Positions 1 to 8,736 of a DNA stretch of 64,000 nucleotides are shown here, in pieces; the first letter of the stretch is position 1, and every line of letters begins with the position of its first letter. The position numbers and the translations under genes were made by a program. The DNA comes from Microbacterium fluvii (GTDB lineage: Bacteria; Actinomycetota; Actinomycetes; Actinomycetales; Microbacteriaceae). The notes beneath the pieces are model-generated. The model had not been told where the DNA came from and did not search any database. It saw only the letters and a program-made list of their open reading frames with translations. Location of the stretch: assembly GCF_025515205.1 (NCBI RefSeq), contig NZ_JAOPFX010000001.1, positions 62,001-126,000 on the forward strand, in the 5' to 3' direction.

Positions 1-2
1 AG

Positions 3-215
3 TGGCCCAAGACGGCGTTCTCTCCTCGCAAGGCGCAGCTGTCGCTGTACGGCCTCAAAGACCTCCCGGAGGGCGCGGCGCTGCTGCCCGAGCTCGGCCG
101 GTACACCGAGGGCCCGGGCTGCGTGTACGTGCGCACGCTCGACGACATCGATCTCGACGTGCTGCGCCGGCTCATCGCGATCGCCTGGACCCGCGGCGAC
201 GACCCCGGGGCGTGA
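3..215 (+). CDS. DUF1801 domain protein, C-terminal part (5' end outside window)
   Basis: The open frame runs in from the left edge and ends at TGA 213-215, giving 70 residues. The segment contains FSPRKAQLSLYGL, then LGRYTEGPGCVYVRTLDDIDLDVL and LIAIAW, which is the conserved C-terminal half of DUF1801 proteins (small YdhG-like soluble proteins of unknown biochemical role). In this family the missing N-terminal half normally carries another 70-80 residues. No function beyond the family assignment can be given. Its stop codon lies in the loop of a GC hairpin shared with the convergent ABC-F gene. Confidence 0.8.
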   Translation, partial: WPKTAFSPRKAQLSLYGLKDLPEGAALLPELGRYTEGPGCVYVRTLDDIDLDVLRRLIAIAWTRGDDPGA

Positions 216-225
216 GACCCCGGGG
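203..225. terminator. GC-rich hairpin between convergent genes
   Basis: CCCCGGGG at 203-210 and again at 218-225 pair with each other (the octamer is self-complementary) around the loop CGTGAGA, which holds the upstream gene's stop codon. It lies between convergent stops at 215 and 240, so it could end transcription from both sides. There is no T-run, as is common in this group. Confidence 0.45.
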
Positions 226-239
226 CACCGGCGCCCGCC

Positions 240-1823
240 TCATTCCCGCTCGATGAGGCCTCCTTCCCGGTCGAGCTCGAGTGTCAGGTGCAGGCCGAGC
301 CTGGCCAGGAACGCGTCGTCATGGCTGACCACGAGCACGGCGCCGCGATAGGCCGACAGGGCGTCGACGAGCTGGTCGACCGTGTCGAGGTCGAGGTTGT
401 TCGTCGGCTCGTCGAGCACGAGCAGCTGCGGCGGCGGGTCGGCCAGCAGCAGCCGCGCCAGCGCGACGCGGAACCGCTCGCCGCCCGACAGCGCCGCCAC
501 CGGCCGCAGCACCGTGTCACCGCGCACGAGGAAGCGCGCGAGACGGTTGCGCAGCGCGACGTCGTCCGCTCCGGGGGTGCGCACGTTCTCGAGCACCGAA
601 CGGGCGTCGTCGAGCCCGTCGACGCGCTGCGACAGATAGCCGATGCGGTCGGTGTGCGCGCGCACGGGGCCGACCGCGCCGGCGACCAGCCGCTCGAGCA
701 GCGTGGTCTTGCCGACGCCGTTCGGCCCAACCAGAGCGACGCGCTCCGGCCCTTGGATCACCCACGACCGCTCGCCGTCGCCGAGCGTCGCGATGCGCCG
801 GCCCGCTGCCACGGCGGGGTCGGGCAGGTCGATCAGCACGCTCTCGTCGTCGCGCACGCGGCGCTCGGCCGCGTCGTGGGCGGCGCGGGCCGCCGACTCG
901 CGTTCGCCCATCTCGCCGCGGAGCCTGCCGGCCGACACCTGGGCCGCGCGCTTGCGGGCGCCGGCGATGATGCCGGGCACGCGCTTCTCGATCTGCGCCT
1001 TGCGGCCCACGGCGGCGCGCCGCGCGAGCTTGGTCTCGGTCTCGATGCGCTCGCGCTTCTCGCGCCTGACCACCTGGGCAGCCGCGCGCTCGGCCTGGCG
1101 GGCCGCGGCCTGCTCGGTTTCGAGCCATGCGCGCCATGCCGAGTACGGCCCGCCGAACACCGACAGCTCATTCGCGTACAGCTCGGCGGTCTCGTCCATG
1201 AGCTCGAGCAGGGCGACGTCGTGACTGACGACGACCAGGGCTCCCGGCCAGGCGCGCACCATGGCGTACAGCCGTGCCCGCGCGTCGCGGTCGAGGTTGT
1301 TGGTGGGCTCGTCGAGCAGCGTCACCGGTGCGCGTCGCAGGCGGATGCCGGCGATCGCGGTCAAGACGGCCTCGCCGCCGGAGAGCTCGCCCACGGTGCG
1401 ATCGAGCGCGTCTGCGGGCAGCCCCGCGTCGGCCAGCGCCGCGATCGCGCGCGCCTCGACGTCCCAGTCGTCGCCGACGGCATCGAAATGGGCGGGGTCG
1501 GGATCGCCCGACTCGATCGCGCGCAGCGCGCGCAGCGCCGGGCCCACGCCGAGCAGGTCGACGACGGGCCGTTCGACACCGAGTGTGAGGGTCTGCGGCA
1601 GTCGAGCGACGTCGCCGGGGACGCAGATGTGACCGGAGGTCGGAGTGAGCTCTCCCGCGATCAGGCGCAGCAGCGTCGACTTGCCGGTGCCGTTGCGGCC
1701 GACCAGTCCGGTGCGGCCGGTGCCGAACGCACCGGAGACGGCGGAGAGGGCGGGTGTGCCGTCTGGCCACGCGAACGTGACGCCGTCGAGCACGACAGAG
1801 GGGGTGAGGGTGTGGGCGGGCAT
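240..1823 (-). CDS. ABC-F family ATPase, tandem nucleotide-binding domains
   Basis: ABC-F proteins are soluble, bind the ribosome E site and either protect against antibiotics or relieve stalled translation. This 527-residue protein has two ABC cassettes and no membrane segment. The first has [11 protein letters not shown] at about residues 40-50, LSGGE and [11 protein letters not shown]. The second has [27 protein letters not shown] and [11 protein letters not shown]. The two are joined by a charged Arg/Lys-rich linker (about 230-310), the usual ABC-F interdomain region. I chose ATG 1823 because AAGGA lies 8 bases upstream; an in-frame GTG at 1856 would add 11 residues. The subtype (resistance Lsa/Msr-like or housekeeping) cannot be settled by eye. 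A leader of about 165 bases precedes it. Confidence 0.88.
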   Translation of the reverse strand: MPAHTLTPSVVLDGVTFAWPDGTPALSAVSGAFGTGRTGLVGRNGTGKSTLLRLIAGELTPTSGHICVPGDVARLPQTLTLGVERPVVDLLGVGPALRALRAIESGDPDPAHFDAVGDDWDVEARAIAALADAGLPADALDRTVGELSGGEAVLTAIAGIRLRRAPVTLLDEPTNNLDRDARARLYAMVRAWPGALVVVSHDVALLELMDETAELYANELSVFGGPYSAWRAWLETEQAAARQAERAAAQVVRREKRERIETETKLARRAAVGRKAQIEKRVPGIIAGARKRAAQVSAGRLRGEMGERESAARAAHDAAERRVRDDESVLIDLPDPAVAAGRRIATLGDGERSWVIQGPERVALVGPNGVGKTTLLERLVAGAVGPVRAHTDRIGYLSQRVDGLDDARSVLENVRTPGADDVALRNRLARFLVRGDTVLRPVAALSGGERFRVALARLLLADPPPQLLVLDEPTNNLDLDTVDQLVDALSAYRGAVLVVSHDDAFLARLGLHLTLELDREGGLIERE

Positions 1824-2030
1824 GGTGATCCTTCGGTGTCGTGGATGCACTGACACCGGGATGCCGCGAAGGCCCTGAACAGGGAGGCGGGGAGTCGACG
1901 GGTCAGCGCGGATGGGGGCGCGGACGCGTCGGTCGACGGTCGGCGCGGGTCACAGCGCGGACGCGAAGATCTCCACCGATTCGATTCCTCACACTCGGAA
2001 CAAGGACTCCCGACTGTACCCGAAGACCAT
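1824..2030 (-). promoter_or_regulatory. Possible ABC-F leader with short upstream ORF
   Basis: Reading the minus strand towards the ABC-F gene, a 13-codon frame (ATG at 2030, peptide MVFGYSRESLFRV, stop at 1989) is followed by about 165 untranslated bases. The leader contains a partial direct repeat (CCGCGCTG...ACCCG...GTCGAC twice). ABC-F genes in actinobacteria are often controlled by leader-peptide attenuation or WhiB7, so this may be a regulatory leader. No clear ribosome site precedes the small frame, so the assignment is tentative. Confidence 0.25.
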
Positions 2031-2047
2031 GGGAGCGGGCCAGCCGC

Positions 2048-2710
2048 TCAGCCGTCGGCCTTCAGCCGCAGGCGCAGGAAGGCCACGACGTCGTCGAGCT
2101 CGTCCTGAGAGACGCTGTGCGCCAGCTGCGGATAGACCCGGCCGCTGAGGGTGGAGTGCTGCGGCAGCCACTCGGTCGTGTGGGCGACCAGGGGTGCCGG
2201 GATCACCTGATCGTGCGATCCTCGTCCCCAGAAGACCGGCGGTCGCAGCTCCCGCAGCACCGCGTCGCCTTCGAGCTCACCGGGGGCGGCGTACCCGGCG
2301 AGGTTCACGACGAACGCGAAGCGCTCCGGCCGCAGCCGCAGCGCCTGCACCGCGACGACCGAGCCCTGCGAGAAGCCGAGCAGACCGATCGGGCGGTCTG
2401 CGGCATCCGTCGCATCGATCCATTCGATGAAGCGGGATGCGGCGGCGGTCACCGTGTCCGGGTCGTGCGCGTCGAGGTTCTCTATCGCGTACCAGGAGTG
2501 TCCAGGCATGGGGAAGGGCGGCGTCAGCGGTGCGCGCACGGCGGCGACGGTGAACTCCGCGGGCAGATGCGGGGCGAGCCCGAACAGATCGGACTCGTCG
2601 GTGCCGTAGCCGTGCAGCAGCACGAGCAGGGGAGCGTCGGGGCGGGCGGTGAGCGGCTCCGACCACCGAACGGCGGCCGAGTCGAGCGGCGGGATCTCTG
2701 GCAGCACCAT
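2048..2710 (-). CDS. Alpha/beta hydrolase, phospholipase/carboxylesterase family
   Basis: The 220-residue cytosolic hydrolase has the oxyanion-hole motif LLHGYGTDESDLF near residue 35, the nucleophile elbow GFSQGS near residue 110 (catalytic Ser) and a C-terminal PQLAHSVSQDEL region that supplies the catalytic His. A DQVIP segment probably carries the catalytic Asp. This matches the small YpfH/Abhydrolase_2 carboxylesterases, which cleave short-chain esters. The start is ATG 2710. The gene follows the TetR gene by 53 bases on the same strand and is probably co-transcribed with it. The natural substrate is unknown. Confidence 0.82.
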   Translation of the reverse strand: MVLPEIPPLDSAAVRWSEPLTARPDAPLLVLLHGYGTDESDLFGLAPHLPAEFTVAAVRAPLTPPFPMPGHSWYAIENLDAHDPDTVTAAASRFIEWIDATDAADRPIGLLGFSQGSVVAVQALRLRPERFAFVVNLAGYAAPGELEGDAVLRELRPPVFWGRGSHDQVIPAPLVAHTTEWLPQHSTLSGRVYPQLAHSVSQDELDDVVAFLRLRLKADG

Positions 2711-2763
2711 GCCGCCATCCTGGCAGGAGCCTCCGACGCGGGCGGCATCCGGCGATGGAGGCG

Positions 2764-3435
2764 TCAGCCCGCAGATCCCGCGCGCTGCGCCGAGTCGAGG
2801 ATCATCTCGACGCCGGCCTGGAACATCTCCACGTCGCGCAGCTCCGCCAGCGGCACGCTGTTCGCGGCGATGAGGGGGAACTCGCGCGGGTCGACCAGCA
2901 CCGGCCCGTCGAGCCAAGTCGTCTGAGTGTGGTCGGCGTCGGCCCGCTGTGCGCGTACACGGGCGATGTTCGCCGCCGTCGAGAGCACGTGCGCGGCCAG
3001 CACGGCGTAGTGGCGCACGAGCTCGTCGCCGGTGAGGCCGGCGCGCGTGAATGCGTCGAGCATGAACTCGATGGCGCGGTGCTCGGCCGGTCCGCCGGTG
3101 GTGAGCACGATCGCCTCGACGCCGATCGCCGGGTACCGCTCGAACTCGGTCAGCGTTCCCGTCGCCAGCTCTCGCAGTCGATCGCGCCAGGCCGCGGGGT
3201 CGGCCGTCACATGCTGCATCGCGCGGTCGGCGAGATCGTCGAGAAGCGCGGCCATCAGCTCTTCCTTGTTGCGGAAGTGCCGGTACACGGCGGTCGGGTC
3301 GACGCCCAGCTCGGCGCCGAGGTCGCGGAACGAGATCGTCGAGACACCTGGGGTGCCCGCGAGGGTGCGGGCGGCGTCGAGGATCGTCTCGCGGTCGAGG
3401 CGGTGGCGCGCGGGTGTCGCCTTTCGAGTCGCCAT
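2764..3435 (-). CDS. TetR-family transcriptional regulator
   Basis: The 223-residue repressor has an N-terminal TetR helix-turn-helix (LDRETILDAARTLAG, then SFRDLGAELGVDPTAVYRHFRNKEEL, about residues 10-60) and an all-helical C-terminal ligand domain like the TetR_C class. ATG 3435 was chosen because GGAGG lies 7 bases upstream; an in-frame GTG 30 bases earlier is less likely. It is transcribed away from the amidohydrolase/peptide ABC operon, and the 157-base gap between them holds two overlapping palindromes (3503-3531). It therefore probably represses that operon and perhaps itself; the ligand may be the imported amide or peptide. Confidence 0.88.
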   Translation of the reverse strand: MATRKATPARHRLDRETILDAARTLAGTPGVSTISFRDLGAELGVDPTAVYRHFRNKEELMAALLDDLADRAMQHVTADPAAWRDRLRELATGTLTEFERYPAIGVEAIVLTTGGPAEHRAIEFMLDAFTRAGLTGDELVRHYAVLAAHVLSTAANIARVRAQRADADHTQTTWLDGPVLVDPREFPLIAANSVPLAELRDVEMFQAGVEMILDSAQRAGSAG

Positions 3436-3502
3436 CGCCGGCCTCCCTCTCCGTGCCACCTGCACGGTCGACCGCCAGCTTAGCGGCCGGAGTCCTCGAT
3501 CC

Positions 3503-3531
3503 TGTCAACAGCGTTGACAAAGACGTTGTCA
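3503..3531. promoter_or_regulatory. Overlapping palindromic operators, probable TetR site
   Basis: TGTCAACAGCGTTGACA (3503-3519) has perfect 7-bp arms around a 3-base centre. A second inverted repeat, TGACAA-N5-TTGTCA (3515-3531), shares its left arm with the right arm of the first. Both lie in the divergent gap between the TetR gene and the amidohydrolase operon and cover the -35 box TTGACA at 3514-3519. Confidence 0.75.
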
Positions 3532-3541
3532 TGCGCATAGT
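3514..3541 (+). promoter_or_regulatory. Promoter of amidohydrolase/peptide ABC operon
   Basis: A consensus -35 TTGACA (3514-3519), a 16-base spacer and CATAGT (3536-3541) as -10 form a good vegetative promoter. The start codon at 3593 is preceded by AAGGAGG (3581-3587). The operator palindromes overlap the -35 box and spacer, which suits repression by blocking RNA polymerase. Confidence 0.7.
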
Positions 3542-3592
3542 CTCCCTCCCACCGCACCGCGCAGACGAGCGCAGCACGAGAAGGAGGCGACG

Positions 3593-5275
3593 ATGCCGAC
3601 AGCAGACGTCCTGTTCACGGGAGGGGCGATCTTCACCGGAGCTGGTGAACCCCTCGACGGCTTCGCCGTCGCGGTGGTCGGCGACCGCATCGCCGCGCTC
3701 GTCCGCGCCGACGAGACGGCCGCACTGATCGGCCCCGCCACCGAGGTCGTCGACCTATCCGGCGCGCTGCTGTCACCCGGCTTCCAGGATGCGCACGTGC
3801 ACCCCGTCGCCGGCGGCACCGAGCTGCTGCAGTGCAACCTCGCTGACTCCGCCGACGCGGCCGAGTCCATCGCCCGCGTCGCCGCCTATGCGCTGAGCCA
3901 CCCCGACGTGGAGTGGATCCTCGGCGGCGGCTGGTCGATGGACCACTTCGCCGGCGGCGCTCCCACGCGGCAGGCGCTGGATGCGGTCGTGCCCGACCGC
4001 CCCGTGCTGCTGATGAGTCGCGACCACCACAGCACGTGGGCCAACACCGCCGCCATCCGCCTCGCCGGCATCGACCGCGACACCTCCGATCCCGTCGACG
4101 GCCGCATCGAGCGCGAGCCCGACGGCGCGCCGGCCGGCACCTTCCATGAGGGAGCGGGCGACCTGTTCGCCGCCGCGCGCCCCGCCTTCGACGACGAACT
4201 GGCCTACCGGGGCCTGCTCGCAGCCCAGGCGGAGCTCATCCCGCTCGGGATCACGGGGTGGCAGGACGCCGCCGTGCGCGCCTCGGGCGCGGGCATCCCC
4301 GATCCCGTGCCCGCGTATCTCCGCGCCGCGGCCGACGGCACCCTCAAGGTGCACGTGGTCGGCGCGCAGTGGTGGCGCCGCGACGGCGGCATCGAGCAGG
4401 TCGAGGCGATCGTCGCCGAACGCGACCGCATCGCCGAGCTCGTCGACCCGCGCAGGGTGAGCCTGGGCGCCGCCAAGCTCATGGTCGACGGGGTGGCAGA
4501 GAACGGCACGGCCGCGATGCTCTCGCCCTATCACGACCACCACGGCCACCCGACCGACAACAGCGGGCTGTCGTTCATCGACCCCGAGCTGCTGCGCGAG
4601 GCGGTGACGGCGCTCGATGCGGCCGGCATCCAGGCGCACTTCCACGCCCTCGGCGACCGCGCGGTGCGCGAGGCGCTCGACGCCGTCGCCGCCGCGCGCG
4701 GGGCCAACGGTCCCGGCGGCGCGCGCCACCACCTCGCGCACCTGCAGATGATCGCCGAGAGCGACGTCGACCGCTTCGCCGAGCACGATGCCGTGGCGAA
4801 CCTGCAGGCGCTGTGGGCCACCCACGAGCCGCAGCTCGACGAGCTCACCCTGCCGTTCCTGCCTGACGGGGCGGAGTCGCGCCACTATCCGTTCGGCGAC
4901 CTCGTGCGCGCCGGCACCCGCCTGGCCGCCGGCAGCGACTGGCCGGTCTCGAGCGCCGACCCCATGCAGGCGATCCACGTGGCCGTCAACCGCACCTTCC
5001 CCGGCAGCGACGCCGAGCCGCTCGGCGGTGCCGCACAGCAGATCGACCTCGTCACGGCGATGACCGCCTACACCTCGGGCACCGCCTACGTGAACGGCCG
5101 CGAACACGACACCGGCAGCATCCGCGAGGGCTACCTCGCGAACCTCGTCGTGCTCTCACCCGACCCCTTCGCCGCACCGGCGGAGCAGCTCCACCGCACC
5201 ACCGTCCTGTCCACCTGGATCGAAGGCGCACCCGTCTACCGCCTGTCGTCCGTCACCGTGAAGGAACCGTCATGA
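3593..5275 (+). CDS. Amidohydrolase family protein (YtcJ-like)
   Basis: The 560-residue metal-dependent amidohydrolase belongs to the YtcJ/AepA group (Amidohydro_3), which includes N-substituted formamide deformylase. The N-terminal beta-sandwich starts at MPTADVLFTGG. Metal-ligand motif DAHVHP has His at 68 and 70. AHFHALGDRAV near residue 350 gives two more His, and AAGSDWPVSSADP near 445 gives the catalytic Asp. There is no signal peptide, so it acts in the cytosol. Its stop overlaps the start of the lipoprotein gene (ATGA), and the ABC importer genes follow directly, so it probably hydrolyses the imported amide or peptide-like compound. The exact substrate is unknown. Confidence 0.85.
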   Translation: MPTADVLFTGGAIFTGAGEPLDGFAVAVVGDRIAALVRADETAALIGPATEVVDLSGALLSPGFQDAHVHPVAGGTELLQCNLADSADAAESIARVAAYALSHPDVEWILGGGWSMDHFAGGAPTRQALDAVVPDRPVLLMSRDHHSTWANTAAIRLAGIDRDTSDPVDGRIEREPDGAPAGTFHEGAGDLFAAARPAFDDELAYRGLLAAQAELIPLGITGWQDAAVRASGAGIPDPVPAYLRAAADGTLKVHVVGAQWWRRDGGIEQVEAIVAERDRIAELVDPRRVSLGAAKLMVDGVAENGTAAMLSPYHDHHGHPTDNSGLSFIDPELLREAVTALDAAGIQAHFHALGDRAVREALDAVAAARGANGPGGARHHLAHLQMIAESDVDRFAEHDAVANLQALWATHEPQLDELTLPFLPDGAESRHYPFGDLVRAGTRLAAGSDWPVSSADPMQAIHVAVNRTFPGSDAEPLGGAAQQIDLVTAMTAYTSGTAYVNGREHDTGSIREGYLANLVVLSPDPFAAPAEQLHRTTVLSTWIEGAPVYRLSSVTVKEPS

Positions 5276-6909
5276 GGCATCACCTCCCCCGCGCCGTCGC
5301 CGTCGTCGCCGGCCTCGCCGCCGCTGCGCTCGCCGTGAGCGCGTGCTCGGCATCCTCCCCCTCCCCGCAGACATCGGCGGTCGAGTGGGAGCTCACCGAC
5401 ACCACGGCGGCGCCGTCCGGCGACATCGACACGATCTCGTGGGCGACCTATGCCGAGCCCTACTCGCTCGACTACGCCTATGCGTTCGACTACGCCGACA
5501 ACCAGATCCTCGCGAACGTCTGCGAGTCGCTGCTGCGCCTGAATCCCGACTACACGCTGTCGCCTGGGCTGGCCGAGTCGTACGACCATCCCGACGCGAA
5601 CACGTGGGTCTACACGATCCGCGACGGCGTCACCTTCCACGACGGCACGCCGCTCACGGCCGCCGACGTCGTCGCGTCGATGAACCGCCACCTCGATCCC
5701 GCGGTGGGCTCGTTCTGGTACTCGGTGTACCAGAACGTCACCTCGATCGAGCAGACCGGCGACCGCGAGGTCACCGTGACCCTGTCGGTGCCGGGCTCGC
5801 AGTTCAACCTCGCGATGGGCAGCTCGGCCGGCGTCGTCGAGTCGGCCGCGACCCTCGCCGAGAAGGGCGCCGACTACGGCAACTCCACCGGCGGCGTCAA
5901 CTGCACCGGACCCTTCAGCCTCGAGGAGTGGAAGTCGGGCGAGTCGATCACCCTGGCCCGTTACGACGACTACTGGGACGCCGATCTCACGCCGCACGCA
6001 GCCGAGGTCGAGTTCGACTTCATGACCGACCCCACGGCGCGCGTCAACGCGTTGGCCTCGGGCGAGGTCGACGGATCGTGGATGCTGCCCTCCTCGGCGT
6101 TCGCGCAGCTGCAGTCGTCCGACGTGGGTGACGTGTACTTCGGGCTCACGAGCGCCGTCGGCAGCCTCGTGGTCAGCGACCTCGAGGGGCCCCTGGGCGA
6201 CGTGCGCGTGCGGCAGGCGCTGCTGATGGCGATGGACCGCGAGGGCATCCTCGATGCCGCAGCCGGCGGCGTCGGCGAGGTCACCGACGTGCTGACCACC
6301 GACTCGGTCTGGGTCGACGCCGACCCCGCGGCGGTCACGACGGCCTTCGAGGACGTGACCGCCTACGAGCACGACCTCGATGCGGCCAAGGCGCTCGTCG
6401 CCGAGGCCGGCGTCGAAGGCCAGGAGATCACGATCATGACCGCGCCGATCTCGAACGAGTTCTCGGTCGTCTCGCAGGCCGCCGCCGCAGCCGCCGAGTC
6501 GATCGGCCTCACCGCGAACATCGAGTCGGTCACCCCTGGCGCCTACACGGCGCTGTTCTCCGACCCGAGTGCGCGCGAGGGCGTCGACCTCTTCTTCACG
6601 AGCTGGTACCTCTCCAGCCCCGACCCGCTCGAGATGTACAGCGTGCTGCGCACGGGCGAGTTCAGCAACTACGGCGGCTGGAGCGACCAGGAGTTCGACG
6701 ACACCGTCAACGGGGCCATCGCGATCGACGACCCCGCCCAGCGCAGCGTCGAGACGGCGAAGGCCCAGCAGATCGCGAACGAGCAGCTGCCGTGGCTCCC
6801 GCTGTACACGACGCCGATGTCGGTGTTCCTGGGCGAACGCATCACGGGTCTGTCCCCGTCGATCGCGTTCCTCTACTATCCGTGGGCGGCCACCCTCGGC
6901 GCGAGCTGA
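5272..6909 (+). CDS. Peptide/nickel-type ABC transporter substrate-binding lipoprotein (SBP_bac_5)
   Basis: The 545-residue extracellular solute-binding protein has a lipoprotein signal peptide with lipobox AVSAC (Cys 25). Family-5 binding-protein features are visible: YTIRDGVTFHDGTPLTAADV, GPFSLEEWKSGESI, ARVNALASGEVDG and VRQALLMAMDREGIL. The start codon overlaps the amidohydrolase stop by 4 bases, showing tight coupling. With the two permeases and fused ATPase downstream it forms a complete Dpp/Opp-type importer. Family 5 also binds oligosaccharides and antibiotics, so 'peptide' is a family-level label. Confidence 0.9.
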   Translation: MRHHLPRAVAVVAGLAAAALAVSACSASSPSPQTSAVEWELTDTTAAPSGDIDTISWATYAEPYSLDYAYAFDYADNQILANVCESLLRLNPDYTLSPGLAESYDHPDANTWVYTIRDGVTFHDGTPLTAADVVASMNRHLDPAVGSFWYSVYQNVTSIEQTGDREVTVTLSVPGSQFNLAMGSSAGVVESAATLAEKGADYGNSTGGVNCTGPFSLEEWKSGESITLARYDDYWDADLTPHAAEVEFDFMTDPTARVNALASGEVDGSWMLPSSAFAQLQSSDVGDVYFGLTSAVGSLVVSDLEGPLGDVRVRQALLMAMDREGILDAAAGGVGEVTDVLTTDSVWVDADPAAVTTAFEDVTAYEHDLDAAKALVAEAGVEGQEITIMTAPISNEFSVVSQAAAAAAESIGLTANIESVTPGAYTALFSDPSAREGVDLFFTSWYLSSPDPLEMYSVLRTGEFSNYGGWSDQEFDDTVNGAIAIDDPAQRSVETAKAQQIANEQLPWLPLYTTPMSVFLGERITGLSPSIAFLYYPWAATLGAS

Positions 6910-6925
6910 GCGGCCCGCATCCGTC

Positions 6926-7882
6926 ATGATCGCCGTCCGTCGCGTCGCGGGGAAGCTGGGTGGGCTCCTGCTCACCCTCTTCCTCGCCTCGCTCCTGGTG
7001 TTCTTCTCGCGGTTCCTCGTGCCCGGCGACCCGGTGAGCTTCCTGCTGCGCGGCCGCAAGCCGAGTCCCGAGGCGGTCGCCGAGGTGACCGCCCAGTACG
7101 GGCTCGACCTGCCGCCGTGGCAGCAGTACCTCGCCTGGGTCTCCGGCATGCTGCACGGCGACTTCGGCCGGTCGCTGCAGTACCGGCAGGACGTGACGGC
7201 GGTCATCGGCGAGCGGCTGCCGGTGACACTGGGCCTGGTCGTGCTGGCCGGGATCATGATCGCGATCGCGGGCCTCGCGGGCGGCACGATCGCGGCGCTG
7301 AGCCGCGGGCGGCTGCCCGACCGGCTCGTGCTGATCGTGCTGACGATCCTCGGCGCGATCCCGTCGTTCGTCGGGTCGATCGTGCTCATCTCGGTGTTCT
7401 CGGTGCAGCTGGGGTGGTTCCCCTCGTTCGGGTCGGGGGAGGGCTTCGTCGACACGGTGTGGCACCTCGTGCTGCCGGCCACGGCCCTCGCGATCGTCTT
7501 CACGGTGCTGGTGGCCAAGGTGACCCGCTCGGCGATGGTCGAGCAGCTCGACCGCGAGCACGTCGAGGTCGCCACGAGCCGCGGGCTCACCCGCGCGGTC
7601 GTGGTGCGCCGGCACGTGCTGCGCAACGCCCTGCGGCCGATCCTCACCGTGAGCGGTGTGCTGGTGGCCGGTCTCATCGTGGCGAGCTCGATCGTCGAGT
7701 CGGCCTTCGGGCTGGCCGGGATCGGGTCGCTGCTGGTGCAGTCGGTCGACCGGCTCGACTTTCCCGTCGTGCAGGCCATCGTGCTGCTGGTAGTGACGGC
7801 GTTCGTCGTCGTGAACGCCGTGATCGATCTGCTCGAGCCGTGGGTCGATCCGCGCACGGCGGCGGGAGCGGGTGCCCGATGA
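6926..7882 (+). CDS. ABC transporter permease, DppB type
   Basis: The 318-residue membrane protein starts MIAVRRVAGKLGG. Its first membrane helix lies at about residues 10-30, followed by a periplasmic-type loop (VPGDPVSFLLRGRKP) and five further hydrophobic segments. The cytoplasmic EAA-like loop, EVATSRGLTRAVVVRRHVLRNALRP, couples to the ATPase. ATG 6926 was chosen as the first start after the upstream stop and fits the usual DppB N-terminus. It overlaps the next permease by 4 bases. Confidence 0.88.
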   Translation: MIAVRRVAGKLGGLLLTLFLASLLVFFSRFLVPGDPVSFLLRGRKPSPEAVAEVTAQYGLDLPPWQQYLAWVSGMLHGDFGRSLQYRQDVTAVIGERLPVTLGLVVLAGIMIAIAGLAGGTIAALSRGRLPDRLVLIVLTILGAIPSFVGSIVLISVFSVQLGWFPSFGSGEGFVDTVWHLVLPATALAIVFTVLVAKVTRSAMVEQLDREHVEVATSRGLTRAVVVRRHVLRNALRPILTVSGVLVAGLIVASSIVESAFGLAGIGSLLVQSVDRLDFPVVQAIVLLVVTAFVVVNAVIDLLEPWVDPRTAAGAGAR

Positions 7883-8736
7883 TGGTCTCTCCCACTCTGT
7901 CGGTGCGCGTGCTGCGCACTCCGCGCGCGGCGCGAGGCGACCTCGCCGTGACCGTGAGCCTCATCGTGCTCGCCGCCTTCGCGCTCGCCGCCGTCTTCGC
8001 CCCGTTCCTCGCGCCCTACGACCCCGAGGCGGTCGACTTCGGCGCGGTGCACGCCGGTGCGAGCACCGCCCACTGGCTCGGCACCGACGCACTCGGCCGC
8101 GACACGCTCAGCCGCATCCTCTACGGCGCCCGGACGGCCCTGCTCGGTCCCCTGCTGGTGGTCGTGCTCTCGACGGTGCTGGGCGCCCTGCTGGGACTTC
8201 TCGCCGGCTGGCGGGGCGGCTGGCTCGATGCGGTGCTCGCGCGGCTGTTCGACGTGATCTTCGCCTTCCCGTCGCTTCTGATCGCGATCATGGCGGTCGC
8301 GCTGTTCGGCAAGGGGCTCACGGCGCCGGTGGTCGCGATGAGCATCGCCTACATCCCGTTCGTCGCGCGACTGACCCGCACGCTCGTGATCGCCGAGCGC
8401 CATCGGCCCTATGTCGCGGCGTATCGCGTGCAGGGCTTCGCCGGGGCCTGGATCGCGCTGCGCCGCGTGCTGCCCAACGTCACCCCCGTCGTCGGCGCGC
8501 AGTCGACGCTCAACTTCGGCTACGTGCTGGCCGAGCTCGCGGCCCTGTCGTTCCTGGGCCTCGGCGTGCAGCCGCCCACGCCCGACTGGGGCGCGATGAT
8601 CAACGAGGCCCAGTCGGGCGTCGCCGGCGGGTACTTCCTGCCGGCGCTCGCCCCCGCCGTGGCCGTCGTGATCGTCGTGGTGGCCGTCAACATCGTCGGC
8701 GAAGAGCTCTCTCGCCGCGTGGGAGGAGCATCGTGA
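7879..8736 (+). CDS. ABC transporter permease, DppC type
   Basis: The 285-residue partner permease of the DppB-like protein begins MMVSPTLSVRVL at ATG 7879, inside the preceding stop region. The cytoplasmic N-terminus is followed by a first helix (LAVTVSLIVLAAFALAAVF), the conserved HWLGTDALGRDTLSRILYGAR motif of DppC proteins and an EAA loop (YRVQGFAGAWIALRRVLPN). Its final bases overlap the GTG start of the ATPase gene. Confidence 0.88.
   Translation: MMVSPTLSVRVLRTPRAARGDLAVTVSLIVLAAFALAAVFAPFLAPYDPEAVDFGAVHAGASTAHWLGTDALGRDTLSRILYGARTALLGPLLVVVLSTVLGALLGLLAGWRGGWLDAVLARLFDVIFAFPSLLIAIMAVALFGKGLTAPVVAMSIAYIPFVARLTRTLVIAERHRPYVAAYRVQGFAGAWIALRRVLPNVTPVVGAQSTLNFGYVLAELAALSFLGLGVQPPTPDWGAMINEAQSGVAGGYFLPALAPAVAVVIVVVAVNIVGEELSRRVGGAS

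Noticed and set aside
3515..3531. Second palindrome as a separate, independent operator
   Set aside because: It shares five bases with the first palindrome, so it is treated as part of one compound site.
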